Shown here: piece by piece, positions 48,019 through 59,069 of the stretch
Layout of the letters: each line of letters starts with the position of its first letter
How positions within the stretch are numbered: the stretch's first letter is position 1
Source of the DNA: Dillenia suffruticosa
Lineage: Eukaryota; Streptophyta; Magnoliopsida; Dilleniales; Dilleniaceae
DNA: 64,000 nucleotides
Reading direction: 5' to 3'
Assembly (NCBI GenBank): GCA_033439265.1
Contig: JAVTVX010000004.1
Span: 15,761,701-15,825,700 of the forward strand
Translations under genes and position numbers: made by a program
Notes under the pieces: generated by a model
What the model was told of the DNA's origin: nothing
The model's database searches: none
The model's input: only the letters and a program-made list of their open reading frames with translations

Positions 48019-49530
48019 TGTCACGCCCTGAACTGAGGTCATGAGCAACCACCCATTGTCCTGGATACCGGCTCGATTTTCTAGAAAATCATATAGAACC
48101 TCCCCAATTTCGGAGGTCTCATATATACAAATCAACCTGTATATTGAATGATCATCCTACCACATGAATAAATAGGCCAATCCAGTTACAATGCAAGGTT
48201 ATTACAACTACTAGCAGTCTTAACCACATACCTCTACTGTCATGCCCAACAAAGGCATGAGTATCCACCACATCGAGCAGGCCTAAAATTTTATGCATGT
48301 GTATAACAAGTTTCTAAGTTAAAAATTTAAATGCTTTCAAATGTCACAATGCAGTAGTAACGAACCAATATGAGAATTTCACAAATAAATATTAATAATC
48401 TATACAGTCATCTCATAAAATGTACATGGCCATCTACGGACCTCAATACCAAGATCTCGCAGGATCGATATACAATACGGGTCTCATATTTCAAATGAAA
48501 TTCAAATCTCACCGTAGTAAATGTGTAACTCCACAAATATGCGACAAAAGACATCTAGAACCCAACGCATCGCTCTATCAAAGGAGAGGAGAGGGGTGAA
48601 TATCAAGAGAGATACTCAGTGAGTGAAGGGATCAATATCAAACATAAATAGTGCGTGGGAGCCATTGGAGTATCAAACATAATTATTCGCAAACAATAAT
48701 TCACATTTTGCAATAAAACATGGTATGTTCGGTAAAATTGAAATCATTTAATCCATCCCACGGAATCTTTTACATATGCATCCCTTTCTAGATTTGCGTG
48801 AAATTTTCTAACTCAATTTTCACGTAACGCACTGCGGGGTCAATGTTCGATCCAAAATCTAAGAAATTCAAATATACCCATTTGGTTCAGTTTTTTTCGC
48901 ACTGAATCCAATACAGTTGGTCTCACGCGTTGATGAAGTCATTTGACTTTCCAAATCGCACTTAAATGCATTAGAGTTTTTAGAGCGAATTATTTTTCAC
49001 CTTACATTTTCTGCCAAAATTTCTTGACCCTTGACTTCTAGGGTGAATATTAGCTTGTAAATCTGACAGCATCAAATTTGCACGCGTGGATTTCATTTCG
49101 GGTGAATTTTGGCAAATTTCCCAAAATTGAATTTTAACTTGTTAAAATGTTAATTTAGACTTCCTGGGAAAATTTTAGTAGTTTGCACGAGTAGAATTAA
49201 ATTTGGCTCAATGAGAACAAATTTTTATCTCCTGTGATTAAGTATCGGGCGTTTCTTCTCAAACAATAGAGAGTTACCCGAATTAGAGTCCGTTTAACTT
49301 TTAAAGTTAATTTAGCACTTGTAATTTAATCGGGGTCGAGAATGCACGCGTAGATTTTAAAATGGCACGGAGGGAAAAATGTTTTTCTCCTGGCAATTGC
49401 ACCAAAAATTTTCAAGAGCAATATTATTCGAAAAATTTTTCTGAGACTTTTCTCTATATGAAAATGAAAATATATCATAAATGGAATAATGAGAAGTACA
49501 ATATACAATACACCGAGTGTCGGTATTACA
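48019..49530 (-). repeat. Element B 5' LTR with 2.3-kb deletion
   Basis: Both ends match the 3' LTR (TGTCACGCCC... and ...CGGTATTACA), but it is only 1,512 bp. At about 48785 the sequence jumps from the equivalent of 36742 to that of about 39072. A few shared bases (CTTT) at the joint suggest illegitimate recombination. Confidence 0.9.
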
Positions 49531-49535
49531 GATAC
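49531..49535. repeat. Target site duplication GATAC (right, element B)
   Basis: It matches 35892-35896. Confidence 0.95.
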
Positions 49536-49955
49536 TCCTTTTGTAATTTATGATTCTTGCTTGAATGCCTTTGATTGCCTAAAGTTGAAATTGATTAAGG
49601 CTCCTATTGTGTGGCCACCTAGATGGAATTTGCATTTTTACAATTATAGTGATGCAAGTGATGACACTATAGGTACAATTTTGGACTAGATTGTGACAAG
49701 AAATTTCATGTTATATATTATGTGAGTAGGACTATAAGTGAGGCTTAGGAATTACACACCACCACTGAGAAAGAGCTACTTGTTGTAATCTTTTCACTTG
49801 ACAAATTTCATTCTTATTTGTTGCTATCCAAAATTGTTATTCATACTAACATTCTGCACTTAAATATTTGATATCAAAAAAATATGCTAAGTCCAGGTTG
49901 TTGCCTTAGATTCTCTTGTTGCTGGAATTTTACATCGAGATAGTGGATAAAAGGG
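49536..49955 (+). pseudogene. Athila-like RT end and RNase H
   Basis: The continuation of the target reading frame from 35896 gives TPFVIYDSCLNAFDCLKLKL and KAPIVWPPRWNLHF, then SDASDDTIGTILD, the RNase H start. After stops, blocks corresponding to FHVIYYASRT, TTTEKELLAVVF and FRSYLL of relatives can be followed in broken frames. The sequence changes to gypsy LTR at about 49955. Confidence 0.85.
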
Positions 49956-49958
49956 TTT

Positions 49959-50639
49959 AGTTGATTGAGATAGTATAAGGATTATGTAGAGATTTATATT
50001 TGATGAATTATGTAACTATTGTGCCAATGTGAACAAGATTTCAAGAAAATCAAGATCAAGGTGATGGATATTAATTAGCAAAGAATCATACAAAGGAAGG
50101 TAAAAATACTCAAAATTGAATTCTTTACAAGTAGTGAAATTAAATGCATATAATAGCATGCTAGACATGATTGTTTTAGATTTGAGTTATGTGTATTCTT
50201 GCCACTATATCTCATTGTGTAGGACTCAAAATTTTAATCCATTTGCTCTTGAGTAAACTAAGCTCCCTAAACTTTAAAATAAGGTATGGCACGAAAATTT
50301 CCATTAAGAATGTGATTTATAGTGATTTTGGAAAGGGACAGCAAAATGACATGTTCAGTTTTTCAATCTCTATGCACATGTTTTATAAATTTTTAAAATA
50401 TCTTCTACCCAAAATTTAGAGAAAATTAAAATATCAAACTTTTAGATCTCGATCTTATCTTTAAAATGAGTTAAATTGCACTTGAATCGGAGTAGTATGC
50501 TAAGAGTTATGATATTTTTACTGAAACTGCACAGAGCATAATTTAGAATTGGAACTGAAGTAGAAATGAAATTTTATAAACTTCTGCACTTATAATTAAA
50601 GGAAATGCTGAACATGAAAGTTGAAGGACTGTCTCTTAT
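49959..50639 (+). mobile_element. Gypsy LTR fragment (left of element C)
   Basis: It is very similar to 9269-10040 in the same orientation (shared GGTATGGCACGAAAATTTCC). It was interrupted by element C at the CTTAT site and continues at 62830-62873. Confidence 0.82.
50635..50639. repeat. Target site duplication CTTAT (left, element C)
   Basis: CTTAT stands before the LTR start TGTCACGCCCC and again at 62830-62834. Confidence 0.92.
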
Positions 50640-53600
50640 TGTCACGCCCCAATCCTTGATCCAAGGCCTGAGTAGCCGCCATGCTATCCCGGTTGCTAAC
50701 TAAGTCCCGACCATCAACAAACAAATGGACAGAACCTCCCCATAAATTGGAGGTCCCTCCTATGTCAAAATCCCATCAATCAATAACATATCAATGTATA
50801 AATGCCAACCTGGCAAATCATCAACACAACCAACCAATTCACATTCCTGTCAACATCCAAAATAACGTAAAGCTAATTTAGTCCTATGCACAGACCTCTA
50901 CTGTCATGTCGCCATCAAAGGCATGAATAGTCGCTAGTCACCCCTCCTGTGATTTAGAGGTTGCACCGAGTGAATCTAATACACAATAGTACAATCATGC
51001 CTCAATGCAATACAATAAAACGAGAGTTACAATAATATGTACAATTCTTTACATACAATCATCCCTTTTATATACATGTACAATGGTCTATCTACAATCT
51101 CAAATATACAAATATATATATATCATCCCATATCTTTAAAAACAATCCTACGGAAAAATGGTTAACACCATACCCAGGTCCGATGTCTTCAACAAAACCT
51201 TGTGCGCTACTATGTTGTAACGCGTTCCACTATAGCTATCTCTGTGCTATAAAAAGTGAGGGGTGAGTATTATGGGGAATACTCAGTTAGTGAGAGGGTA
51301 TATATAACTCTGTTCAATGTGTTGGTAAAAAATGGAATGTCAAAATGATTCAATAAATCCACAAGTCCGCATAATGTATGAAAACAGTGCAAAATGAACA
51401 ATTCATCATAAATCAATCTTTTTCATACATTTCAAATATATATGCATCCATATCAATCGAATCACACAAATATAGAGTATGCCAAAATTAGTTCCTAGCA
51501 AAGTTCGAGCACGACCAATGGCAGGCGTATCGGGGGGTTTCTTTTTTATATGCAAAGTTAGAAAAGGCTCTCTACCCCGACGTTGGCGACGGATCTCATC
51601 AGGTGATAAAACAGGGCGTCACCTAGTCCTCCCCCTTTCAGGTTCAACCCAACTAGTACTGTGTCAAGTCCCAATATCATATACGACGTTTGGGGATACC
51701 TCTTGCAGAAGCGTATCCGGGCACAATGGGTACCTCTACAAACGTCCTTCATAGTTGCGGCATACCCAACCCATTAGCATATCTCATAAATCAAATCATC
51801 ATGGCATACATAAGGGCCCTCGGCCGATAGCATAATATCATCATAATGTACGTGCCATGCCAACATTTATCAAACCATATCAAACACTTCTCATAATTGA
51901 TTTCATAAAATCATATGCATATCGATGCAATGGCACGTTTTTCATTTCGCAAATCATTTAGATGAATAGTTCACAATAAAATCATGTTGTGAACACTCCA
52001 ATGATTCACAAAACATTTCACAAATCTATTCCAAAAATCATAACACGCGATCATAATTCATGCTTGCATTGAAAAGCGTTTTAAAACATGTTATGCATTG
52101 AACACATAATATAATAAATCTCACTCACAGTATACGGGACGGTCAATCACTCTTTAAAATACCAAACAGTGTGGAAACCATGTCCCCTCGTCAATCTGCT
52201 ATCGTTTCACTACAAAGGCAACACAAAGTACATATGAAATCTTTATGCAATACAAATGAAGACTTTTAGGTTAAATACATTAATTTAACCTCTTATATAG
52301 GTTATCCATGCCCCCCACTATCTAATACACCATCCAATGACCACGCCTATGCGCCAAGGCAATACACATACCTTGATAGTACACATACAAGGAAATCAAT
52401 TCCCTCCTTTCTCAATGCATAACAAATCATGCTCAATGTCCACAAAGGGACAAGTTAAGCACACATTTACATTACCTTACACAACATTTTCAATTTCATA
52501 CACACATATGCTTCACACTCTTGACCTCAAATACATCCATTCATATTCATTATTTCACCAAAATCGTGCACAAGTTTAAAATCTAAAATTCTGAACACAA
52601 CACAATTTGGGCAATCATGGGAAAATGGTCATAACGCCTACTACACAACTACGGATCACATGCTTCTTATCTTAATTTAAAGCTAAGAGATAGCACTACA
52701 ACTTTTATTTTGAACATTTCTTCAGATTCAAAACAATCTTTGTCTTAGTTCTGTTCCAATCTACGGTAGAGCAAAACCATGTAAAAATGTTGGGAGGTTG
52801 TAAGGAAAAATCATGGTTGCTCTTCAATAGGGTTCACGGCTAAGGAGAAAGGAAGAAGAGAAGAAGGTTTTTGCTCTCCTTTGGGTCACCTTTTTTTTTT
52901 TTTTTGTTGCGAGTGAATAAAAGACCTAACTTGGTTTTAATTTAAATACTCAACCATGGTTAAGTCATGTTTTAACCCTAATTTGGTTTAATTAACCCTA
53001 CCCTATTTAAATTTAACCATAGTAAATCAACTGAACTTAATTCCTTCCAATCATGTGATGCCACTTATCAAAGCCACACAAAGTCCAATAAAGTGGATTC
53101 ACACATTCCAAGGATATTAATTATTTGTCCTTTGTAATTATCCATTCTTTAACTCGTGATCCAATATCAGTCAAAATTACTATTCATCTTGAAAATTTTT
53201 AAAATCACACACGGGACCCAGGTTTTCATACTGAGTCCAATGCCGCTGGTTTCGTGTAAATCTGAAATCGTTTGGTCACCCAAACGTCATTCAGAGTGAA
53301 CGAAATTCGCGATCGGTCAAAATTTGACCTCAACCTCAAAACGCGCAGAATCTCACTATGAACTCCGTTTTACGTATAGATTCCAAAAATATAGGTTTTG
53401 AGTGGAAATAAGACCGTTTGCTCGATCAAATTTTGATTTGACCCACAAATTTAGGGTTTATGAGATAAAAATCTAGAATACCGAGCACTTTTGTGCTACG
53501 GCTTAAATTTTGGTTTTTTGTTTCAGGCATTCACTTTCAAAATGAATTTAGCACGTATAAACCACACGGCGTTAATTTTGCATGCGTGGGTTTCATTTTA

Positions 53601-53909
53601 GCTCGGTAAGGTAAATTTCTATCCTATTGGGTGAGTTTTTGCAAATTTCTCAAAATCTTGTTTAGACTTGTGAAAATCATTAGTTAACCTGAATTTGGCT
53701 TCTTGGAAAAATTTCAGCAATTTCGCACGGCTAGATTTCAAGATGGTCTGGAAGGGTCCCTTTTTAGCCCCCGGGGCAATACCCAAAATTCTTTTAAGGC
53801 ATTTTGACTCAGAAAAATTTATGAGTGATTTTCTATATGAATAAGAAGATGTATCATATATGGAGTAATGAGGAGTAAAATATACAATACACCACATGTC
53901 GGTATTATA
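50640..53909 (-). repeat. Element C 3' LTR with 0.7-kb deletion
   Basis: TGTCACGCCCC to CGGTATTATA (the last bases decayed from TTACA), 3,270 bp. At about 52758 it lacks roughly 710 bp that are present in the 5' LTR (about 60980-61692). A T run lies at about 52892-52905. No gene is present. Confidence 0.9.
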
Positions 53910-53929
53910 ATTTCTAACCCCCTAAAAAT
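53910..53929 (-). other. Element C polypurine tract
   Basis: On the minus strand it contains TTTTTAGGGGGTTAGAAAT, directly before the 3' LTR. Confidence 0.87.
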
Positions 53930-53939
53930 AAGTCTCGTC

Positions 53940-55209
53940 CTCGAGACTAAAGTGGACTATACATTAAACAAATGAGGGTACTGTCTTCTCATAGCCTCCT
54001 CGGGCTCTCAGGTCTCCTATTCGACCTAGTCACTCCTCCACAAAATGCGGACTAAAGGAACCTCTTTGCTCCGTAAGTTTCTAGTCTGTTGATCAAGGAT
54101 GACTACTTGCTGTATAGGTAAACTTAGGTCCTCTCGTAACTCAACTGGCGGAGGCTCTAGAACATGTGAAAAATCAGGCATGTACTTCCTAAGTACTGAG
54201 ACATGGAAGACATCATGAATGCATGAAAGTTCATCCGACAGCTCTAATCTATATGCCACACTTCCGACCCTCTCAAGGATACGGAATGGCCCAATATACC
54301 TGGGGTTTAGCTTGCCCCGCTGCCTGAATCAACTCACCCCTTTCCAGGGTGAGATCCATAGGAAGACCATATCTCCATCCTCAGACTCAAGTGGTCGCCA
54401 CCTTCTATTAGTGTAAGCTTTCTGATGATCCTGGGCAGCCTTCATCCTATCACGGATGACCTTTACTTTCTCTTTAGTTTCTTTCACTATCTCAACATTG
54501 CTAAGTTGCCTCTCACCTGCCTCATCCCAACGCAGTAGAGTATGGCATTTTGTCCCATACATGGCCTCATACGGAGGCATCCCAATGCTGGCTTGATAGC
54601 TGTTATTATATGCAAACTCTACCATTGGGAGATGCCGATCCCAACTACCCCGAAAGTCCATAACACATGCTCTCAACATGTCCTGTAGCGTCTGGATGGT
54701 CCTCTCTAAGGACCATCGGTCTGGGGGTGGTATGCTGTGCTGAAACTCAGTTTAGTGCCCAATGCATCCTATAGTCTGGGCCAAAACCTAAATGTGAATC
54801 TAGGATCTCTATCTGATACTATCGACACAGGAACTCCATGAAGTCTAACAATAGTGTCGATGTAGAGACGTGCCAACACTTCCAAAGAGAAATCGGAACG
54901 AATAGAAATGAAGTGCGTAGACTTCGTGAGTCTATCTATAATCACCCATACAACAACATGCCGTGCTGAAATCTGAGGTAGTCCCATAACAAAATCCATC
55001 GTGATGTGTTCCCACTTCTACTCAAGAATGGGGAGGGGTTGCAAAGTATCTGCTGATCGTTTATGCTCGGCCTTTACCTGCAGGCAAACCAAGCATCGAG
55101 CAACAAACTCTACGATCCCCCTTTTTATCGCGGGCTACCAATATCTATCTCGGATAGTCCGATACATTTTCGTGCTGCAAAGTACCTGCTGTCCGCTTTC
55201 TATATACAA
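53940..55209 (-). pseudogene. Element C integrase and chromodomain
   Basis: The zinc-binding region is frameshifted (about 55020-55200, ARCLVCLQVKAEHKRSAD). The catalytic core is at 54769-54999 ([20 protein letters not shown], then IVSDRDPRF, with the two Asp present). A frameshift destroys the block with the catalytic Glu near 54690-54760. The core end is at 54329-54679 (LRACVMDFRGSWDRHLPMVE). The C-terminal part and a chromodomain-like segment are at 54026-54259 (HDVFHVSVLRKY, then VVILDQQTRNLRSKEVPLVR). In chromoviruses this last domain is thought to guide insertion to heterochromatin. Confidence 0.88.
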
Positions 55210-56670
55210 CTAGTCCGTTATTGCAGATTCAGAAGTCTCCACCCTCGCCTCTGCTGATCTTCTCAAGAATACTCTGAGCTCCTCATCTGACCCCTGAAGC
55301 TCTTTAATGCGATCAAGCAAAGTCGGCCTCACCTCAAATCGAGGTAGTAGTGCTCCTTGATCATCACTAGCCAAACTAACTTTGAGTGTATGGAGCCCTA
55401 TGAAGCAAGAGAGGTAAGCACTCTCTGTCGTAGTAGAGGGAGAAAAGGAGGATAATGACTTTTGGCTCAATGCATCTACCACCACATTTGCCTTTCCCGG
55501 ATGATAATCAATGATAAGGTCATAGTTTTTCAATAACTCCAACCATCTCCACTGTCTGAGGTTCAACTCCCATTAGGTGAATAAGTAGTTTAGACTTTTG
55601 TGATCTATGAATACCCTACAAGTCACCCTATATAAGTAATGTCACCATATCTTCAAGGCAAAGACTATGGCGGCCAACTCAAGATCGTGCGTCGGGTAGT
55701 TCAACTCATGCTTCTTCAATTGCCAGAAGCATATGCAATAACCCGACCATCTTGTTTTAGTACACAACCAAATCCCTATCAGCTGGCATCATTGTACACT
55801 ATATACTCCCGACAACTAGTGGGAAGGGTTAAGATCAGTACGGATGTCAATTGTTATTTGAGCTCCTGAAAGCTCGCCTCACAATGATCATCCCGTAGGA
55901 ATTTGGCATCCTTCCGCGTTAACCTAGATAGTAGGGCAGCAATCCGGGAGAATCCTTTTACAAACCGCCTTTAATATCTTGCAAAACCAAGGACACTCCG
56001 GATTTCAGTCACAGTCTGTGGCTGCTCCCACCTCAGTATGGCTTCAACCTTCTGCGGATTGACAAAGATACCTTTCGCAGAAACTATGTGCCCTAGAAAA
56101 CCAATCTGCCGCAGCCAAAATTCATACTTGGTTAATTTGGCATACAACCATTTACCGCGAAGGATCTGCAAAATATCGCGAATATACTAGAATCTCATCA
56201 ATGAATACGATGACGAATCGATCTAGATAATCATGAAAAACCCGATTCATCAAATCCATAAAGGCGGCTGGTGCATTGGTCAGCCCAAACTGCATAACCA
56301 AGAACTCAAAGTATCCATATCAGGTACGGAAAGAAGTTTTTGACATATCCTCAACTCTAATCTGCAAATGGTGATAACCCGATCGGAGATCTATGTTTGA
56401 GAAAACCTTAGCACCTTGCAGTTGATCAAACAAATCATCGATACGAGGCAATGGATATCGGTTCTTGATAGTGACTTTGTTTAACTGCCGATAATCTATA
56501 CAAAGTCAGAGGGTGCCGTCCTTCTTTTTCACAAATAGTACTAGTGCACCCCAAGGTGAAGTGCTTGGACGATAAACCCTTTACCCAACAATTCCTGTAA
56601 CTGAATCTTGAGCTCTTTTAGCTATGCTGGTGCCATTCTATATGGCGGGATAGAGATAGGAGTGGTTCTC
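55210..56670 (-). pseudogene. Element C reverse transcriptase and RNase H
   Basis: RT blocks on the minus strand include YEFL-like blocks near 56290-56330, [16 protein letters not shown] and the catalytic box, which reads FIDE (codon GAG, plus-strand CTC at 56194-56196) where FIDD is required. The connection is at 55971-56171 ([20 protein letters not shown]). RNase H and the linker are at 55210-55870 (NLRQWRWLELLKNYDLIIDY, then HPGKANVVVDALS). Several stops and frameshifts are present. Confidence 0.87.
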
Positions 56671-56995
56671 AGAGTCAAATCAATCTCAAAATCAAACTCC
56701 TAATTGGTGTTAATCCGGGTAGCTCCTCGGAGAATACGTCGAGAAACTCTTGTACCATCGGAACCTCATCAAACCTTGGACCCTCTATGGTGGTATCGAT
56801 CACATGAGCCAGATATGTCATGCATCCTCGGCATATCATCCGTCTGGCTACTATCACTGACACTACACAACGGGGTAGTACCCGTCGCTCTCCCATAAAC
56901 GTCAATGGTGACCCTTCCTGCCTCCGAAACTCGACTTCTTTCGTGAAACAATCTACGAAAGCCCTATGAGTACTCAACCAATCCATCCCTAGAAC
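56671..56995 (-). pseudogene. Element C protease C-terminal part
   Basis: 56675-56986 encodes MDWLSTHRAFVDCFTKEVEF, then ERRVLPRCVVSVIVARRM and GPRFDEVPMVQEFLDVF. This is the end of the protease and the linker to RT. The active-site half is missing, because the sequence changes at about 56995 to an unrelated LTR fragment. Confidence 0.85.
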
Positions 56996-58702
56996 AAGGC
57001 TTCCCTCAATCGAATCACAAAGAAAGCCAACCTAATCAAATCATCACAATTTTCATCAAATTTCTGACTAATGTCAGGATTTATCATTTTCTTTAAATTC
57101 GTACAAACCCTAAATTCTTCAATTTATAAATATACACCAAGATCATCAATTTTGTTCCATATATAAGTAAATGACCAAATCAAAATCAAGCTAAATTCAA
57201 ACCTAAAACCGTTCAAAATTGAAAACAAGTCTAAAATACATAAATTCCCTACAAGTTAGAAAAATCTTTGAAAAATCATACACTTTTCAATTCTCCTCTG
57301 ATTTCTTCAAACCATGTCATTTTAACAATATCAAAACCTATTTTCATTTTCAAGTCAAAATATACTCCAAAATTTCTGCACATTTAACCACATGTTCTAA
57401 GGACTTAAATATAGATTTTTAAGCCACAACAACATATATATAACTTCCGATTCTAAATTCAACCTAAAGTCGACAAAATTAAATTTAAATATGGAAATAA
57501 TTTCATTTCCCTCGCCTAGGTTTACTCGAATCTCAACCCTAGCTTTCGTTCGCCCGTCAGATTAATTTAAAACCTGTAATATTTCCAAATTTGAACGATA
57601 TTAGCAACTAATTCAAATTTCTAAATACTTCCTAGAACCTTAACCAATCACAGTCGTTACCTATAGTAAAGATGCAGGTGAGCTCTCGAAAGAGAAATCC
57701 GATCACGGGCTCGTGGGCCATCACGGGCTCGCGGGCTGACCCGCTGGTGGGCTCGCGGGTTAGCAGGCCGGCGCGCTCACGGCTAAGGGCTCGCGCTCGC
57801 GAGCTGGAGTGCTCGTGGGCTGAAGTGCGCACTAGCAAGAGACTGTAGTCGGGTGCTGAGGTACGCTTGTACGAGGGAGGTCGCGCTGTGGGCGCGCTCG
57901 CTCATGGTAGCTCGTGCAGGGGCACGCTGGCGCTCGTGCAGGGGTACGCTGGCGCTCGCGTAGGGAAATGATTGCACTAGTGCAGGGAGGGTCGCGCAGG
58001 GGCGCTCACGTTAGGGAGATCGCGCAGCGCACTCACGCTATGGCTTCTGCAGGCAGTCGCGCTATGGGGGATGGAGGCGCTACAGGCTGGCACGCTCATG
58101 GGATGAGGTGAGGGAGCGCGATTCGTGGCTCGCGGTGGAGTGCGATCGAGAGGGAGGAAGATCACGAGAGATAGAGAGAGAGTGAACAGTGAGGAGAGAG
58201 AGAAATTGAGAGGGAAGGATAAAGAGAAAGAAGAAGAAGACGGTGATGGTGGTGGTGGAGGTGGTACGTGATGGGTTCGGGTGAGGGAGGTGCTGCCGCG
58301 GGAGAGGAAGAGGTGGGGAGAGGGGAGATGAAGAGTCGGAGAGAGAGAGATGAAGAGAGAGAGACAGATTAGAGCTTTTAGACCTAATCTGACAAAGGGG
58401 GGAGTGCCGCATTTCGGGCTGAAACGCGGCATTTCCTCCTTCCTCTCTCTTTTTTTTTTGTTAAAAGAATATATATATATATATATATATATATTTGCAT
58501 CCACCTTTTCTCTAGCTTGCGAATTTCATAAAAATAATAGGTTCACTACGATTTACGAACACGACAACTTAATTTATATCAAAAATTAAATTTAAAGACC
58601 CCAAAAATCAAAAAATCAATATAAATAAAAATTTTTTCCTCTATGTATATAAATATTTCAAGACCAATACAGTTGTTCGGGCACCGAGTGTCGGTGTTAC
58701 AG
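56996..58702 (-). mobile_element. GC-rich LTR fragment replacing gag in element C
   Basis: It ends in CACCGAGTGTCGGTGTTACA at 58702, an LTR terminus like those of B and C, but its other end is truncated at about 56996. It separates the protease of C from its gag N-terminus. The interior holds a GC-rich segment (57660-58130), purine-rich GA repeats (58130-58350) and an (AT)n tract (58468-58493). No real gene is seen: the 175-codon minus ORF at 57977-58504 is Ser/Leu/Pro-rich low complexity. Confidence 0.72.
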
Positions 58703-58778
58703 GGTCAGGCACTTGAGGAGTCTTGGGTGGTGCGAGTCTAGCTCCACGTCCCGCTGATCTGCCACGTATAGGCGGCAT
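58703..58778 (-). pseudogene. Element C gag N-terminus
   Basis: It starts at ATG (plus-strand CAT 58776-58778) with MPPIRGRSAGRGARLAPPKT, similar to the element B gag start. It is cut after about 25 codons by the LTR terminus at 58702. Confidence 0.8.
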
Positions 58779-59069
58779 AATTTTGCAAAGGGAGATTTTC
58801 ATTAGATATAATTCTAGAGTTTGGTATGATTTAAGGATTAGGGTTAGTTACATAGTAACTAACCCCATAAAATGAATGAAGTCATTGGTCTAAGAATCAA
58901 TAGAAAATGACATACTAGGTTAGATACGAATCGTATCTAACCCCCTAAAATGAATTAAACTCATAAACCTAAGACCATATGGTATACAGGAATATAAATA
59001 TAACTGTATGAAACTCTCATGCATTGCGGGCTTTAGACATGTTCATGCTTGGGAAACGATTTACATAGA
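58779..59069 (-). other. Element C 5' leader, PBS lost
   Basis: It resembles the leader of B (47721-48000), including TAACCCCCTAAAA-type words. The PBS and the neighbouring LTR end are not present: the sequence passes directly into internal LTR sequence at about 59070. No gene is seen. Confidence 0.7.

Larger units (their letters stand above)
35897..49530 (-). mobile_element. Tekay/Del-like gypsy element B (decayed, nested)
   Basis: The span is 13,634 bp with TSD GATAC on both sides. In coding order on the minus strand it has a 5' LTR (48019-49530), PBS, gag, protease, RT, RNase H, integrase, a chromodomain-like end, PPT and 3' LTR (35897-39861). The order PR-RT-RH-IN and a C-terminal chromodomain place it among the chromoviruses. 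A 3.0-kb solo LTR sits inside the protease region. Removing that LTR and its duplicated TCCAT leaves about 10.6 kb. Many stops and frameshifts are present. The LTRs have unequal length because the 5' LTR has lost about 2.3 kb. Confidence 0.95.

Noticed and set aside
57977..58504. 175-codon ORF on the minus strand
   Set aside because: It starts with an Ile-Tyr run from an (AT)n tract and continues with Ser/Leu/Pro-rich translation of GA repeats inside an LTR fragment. There is no domain and the frame is open only because of composition.
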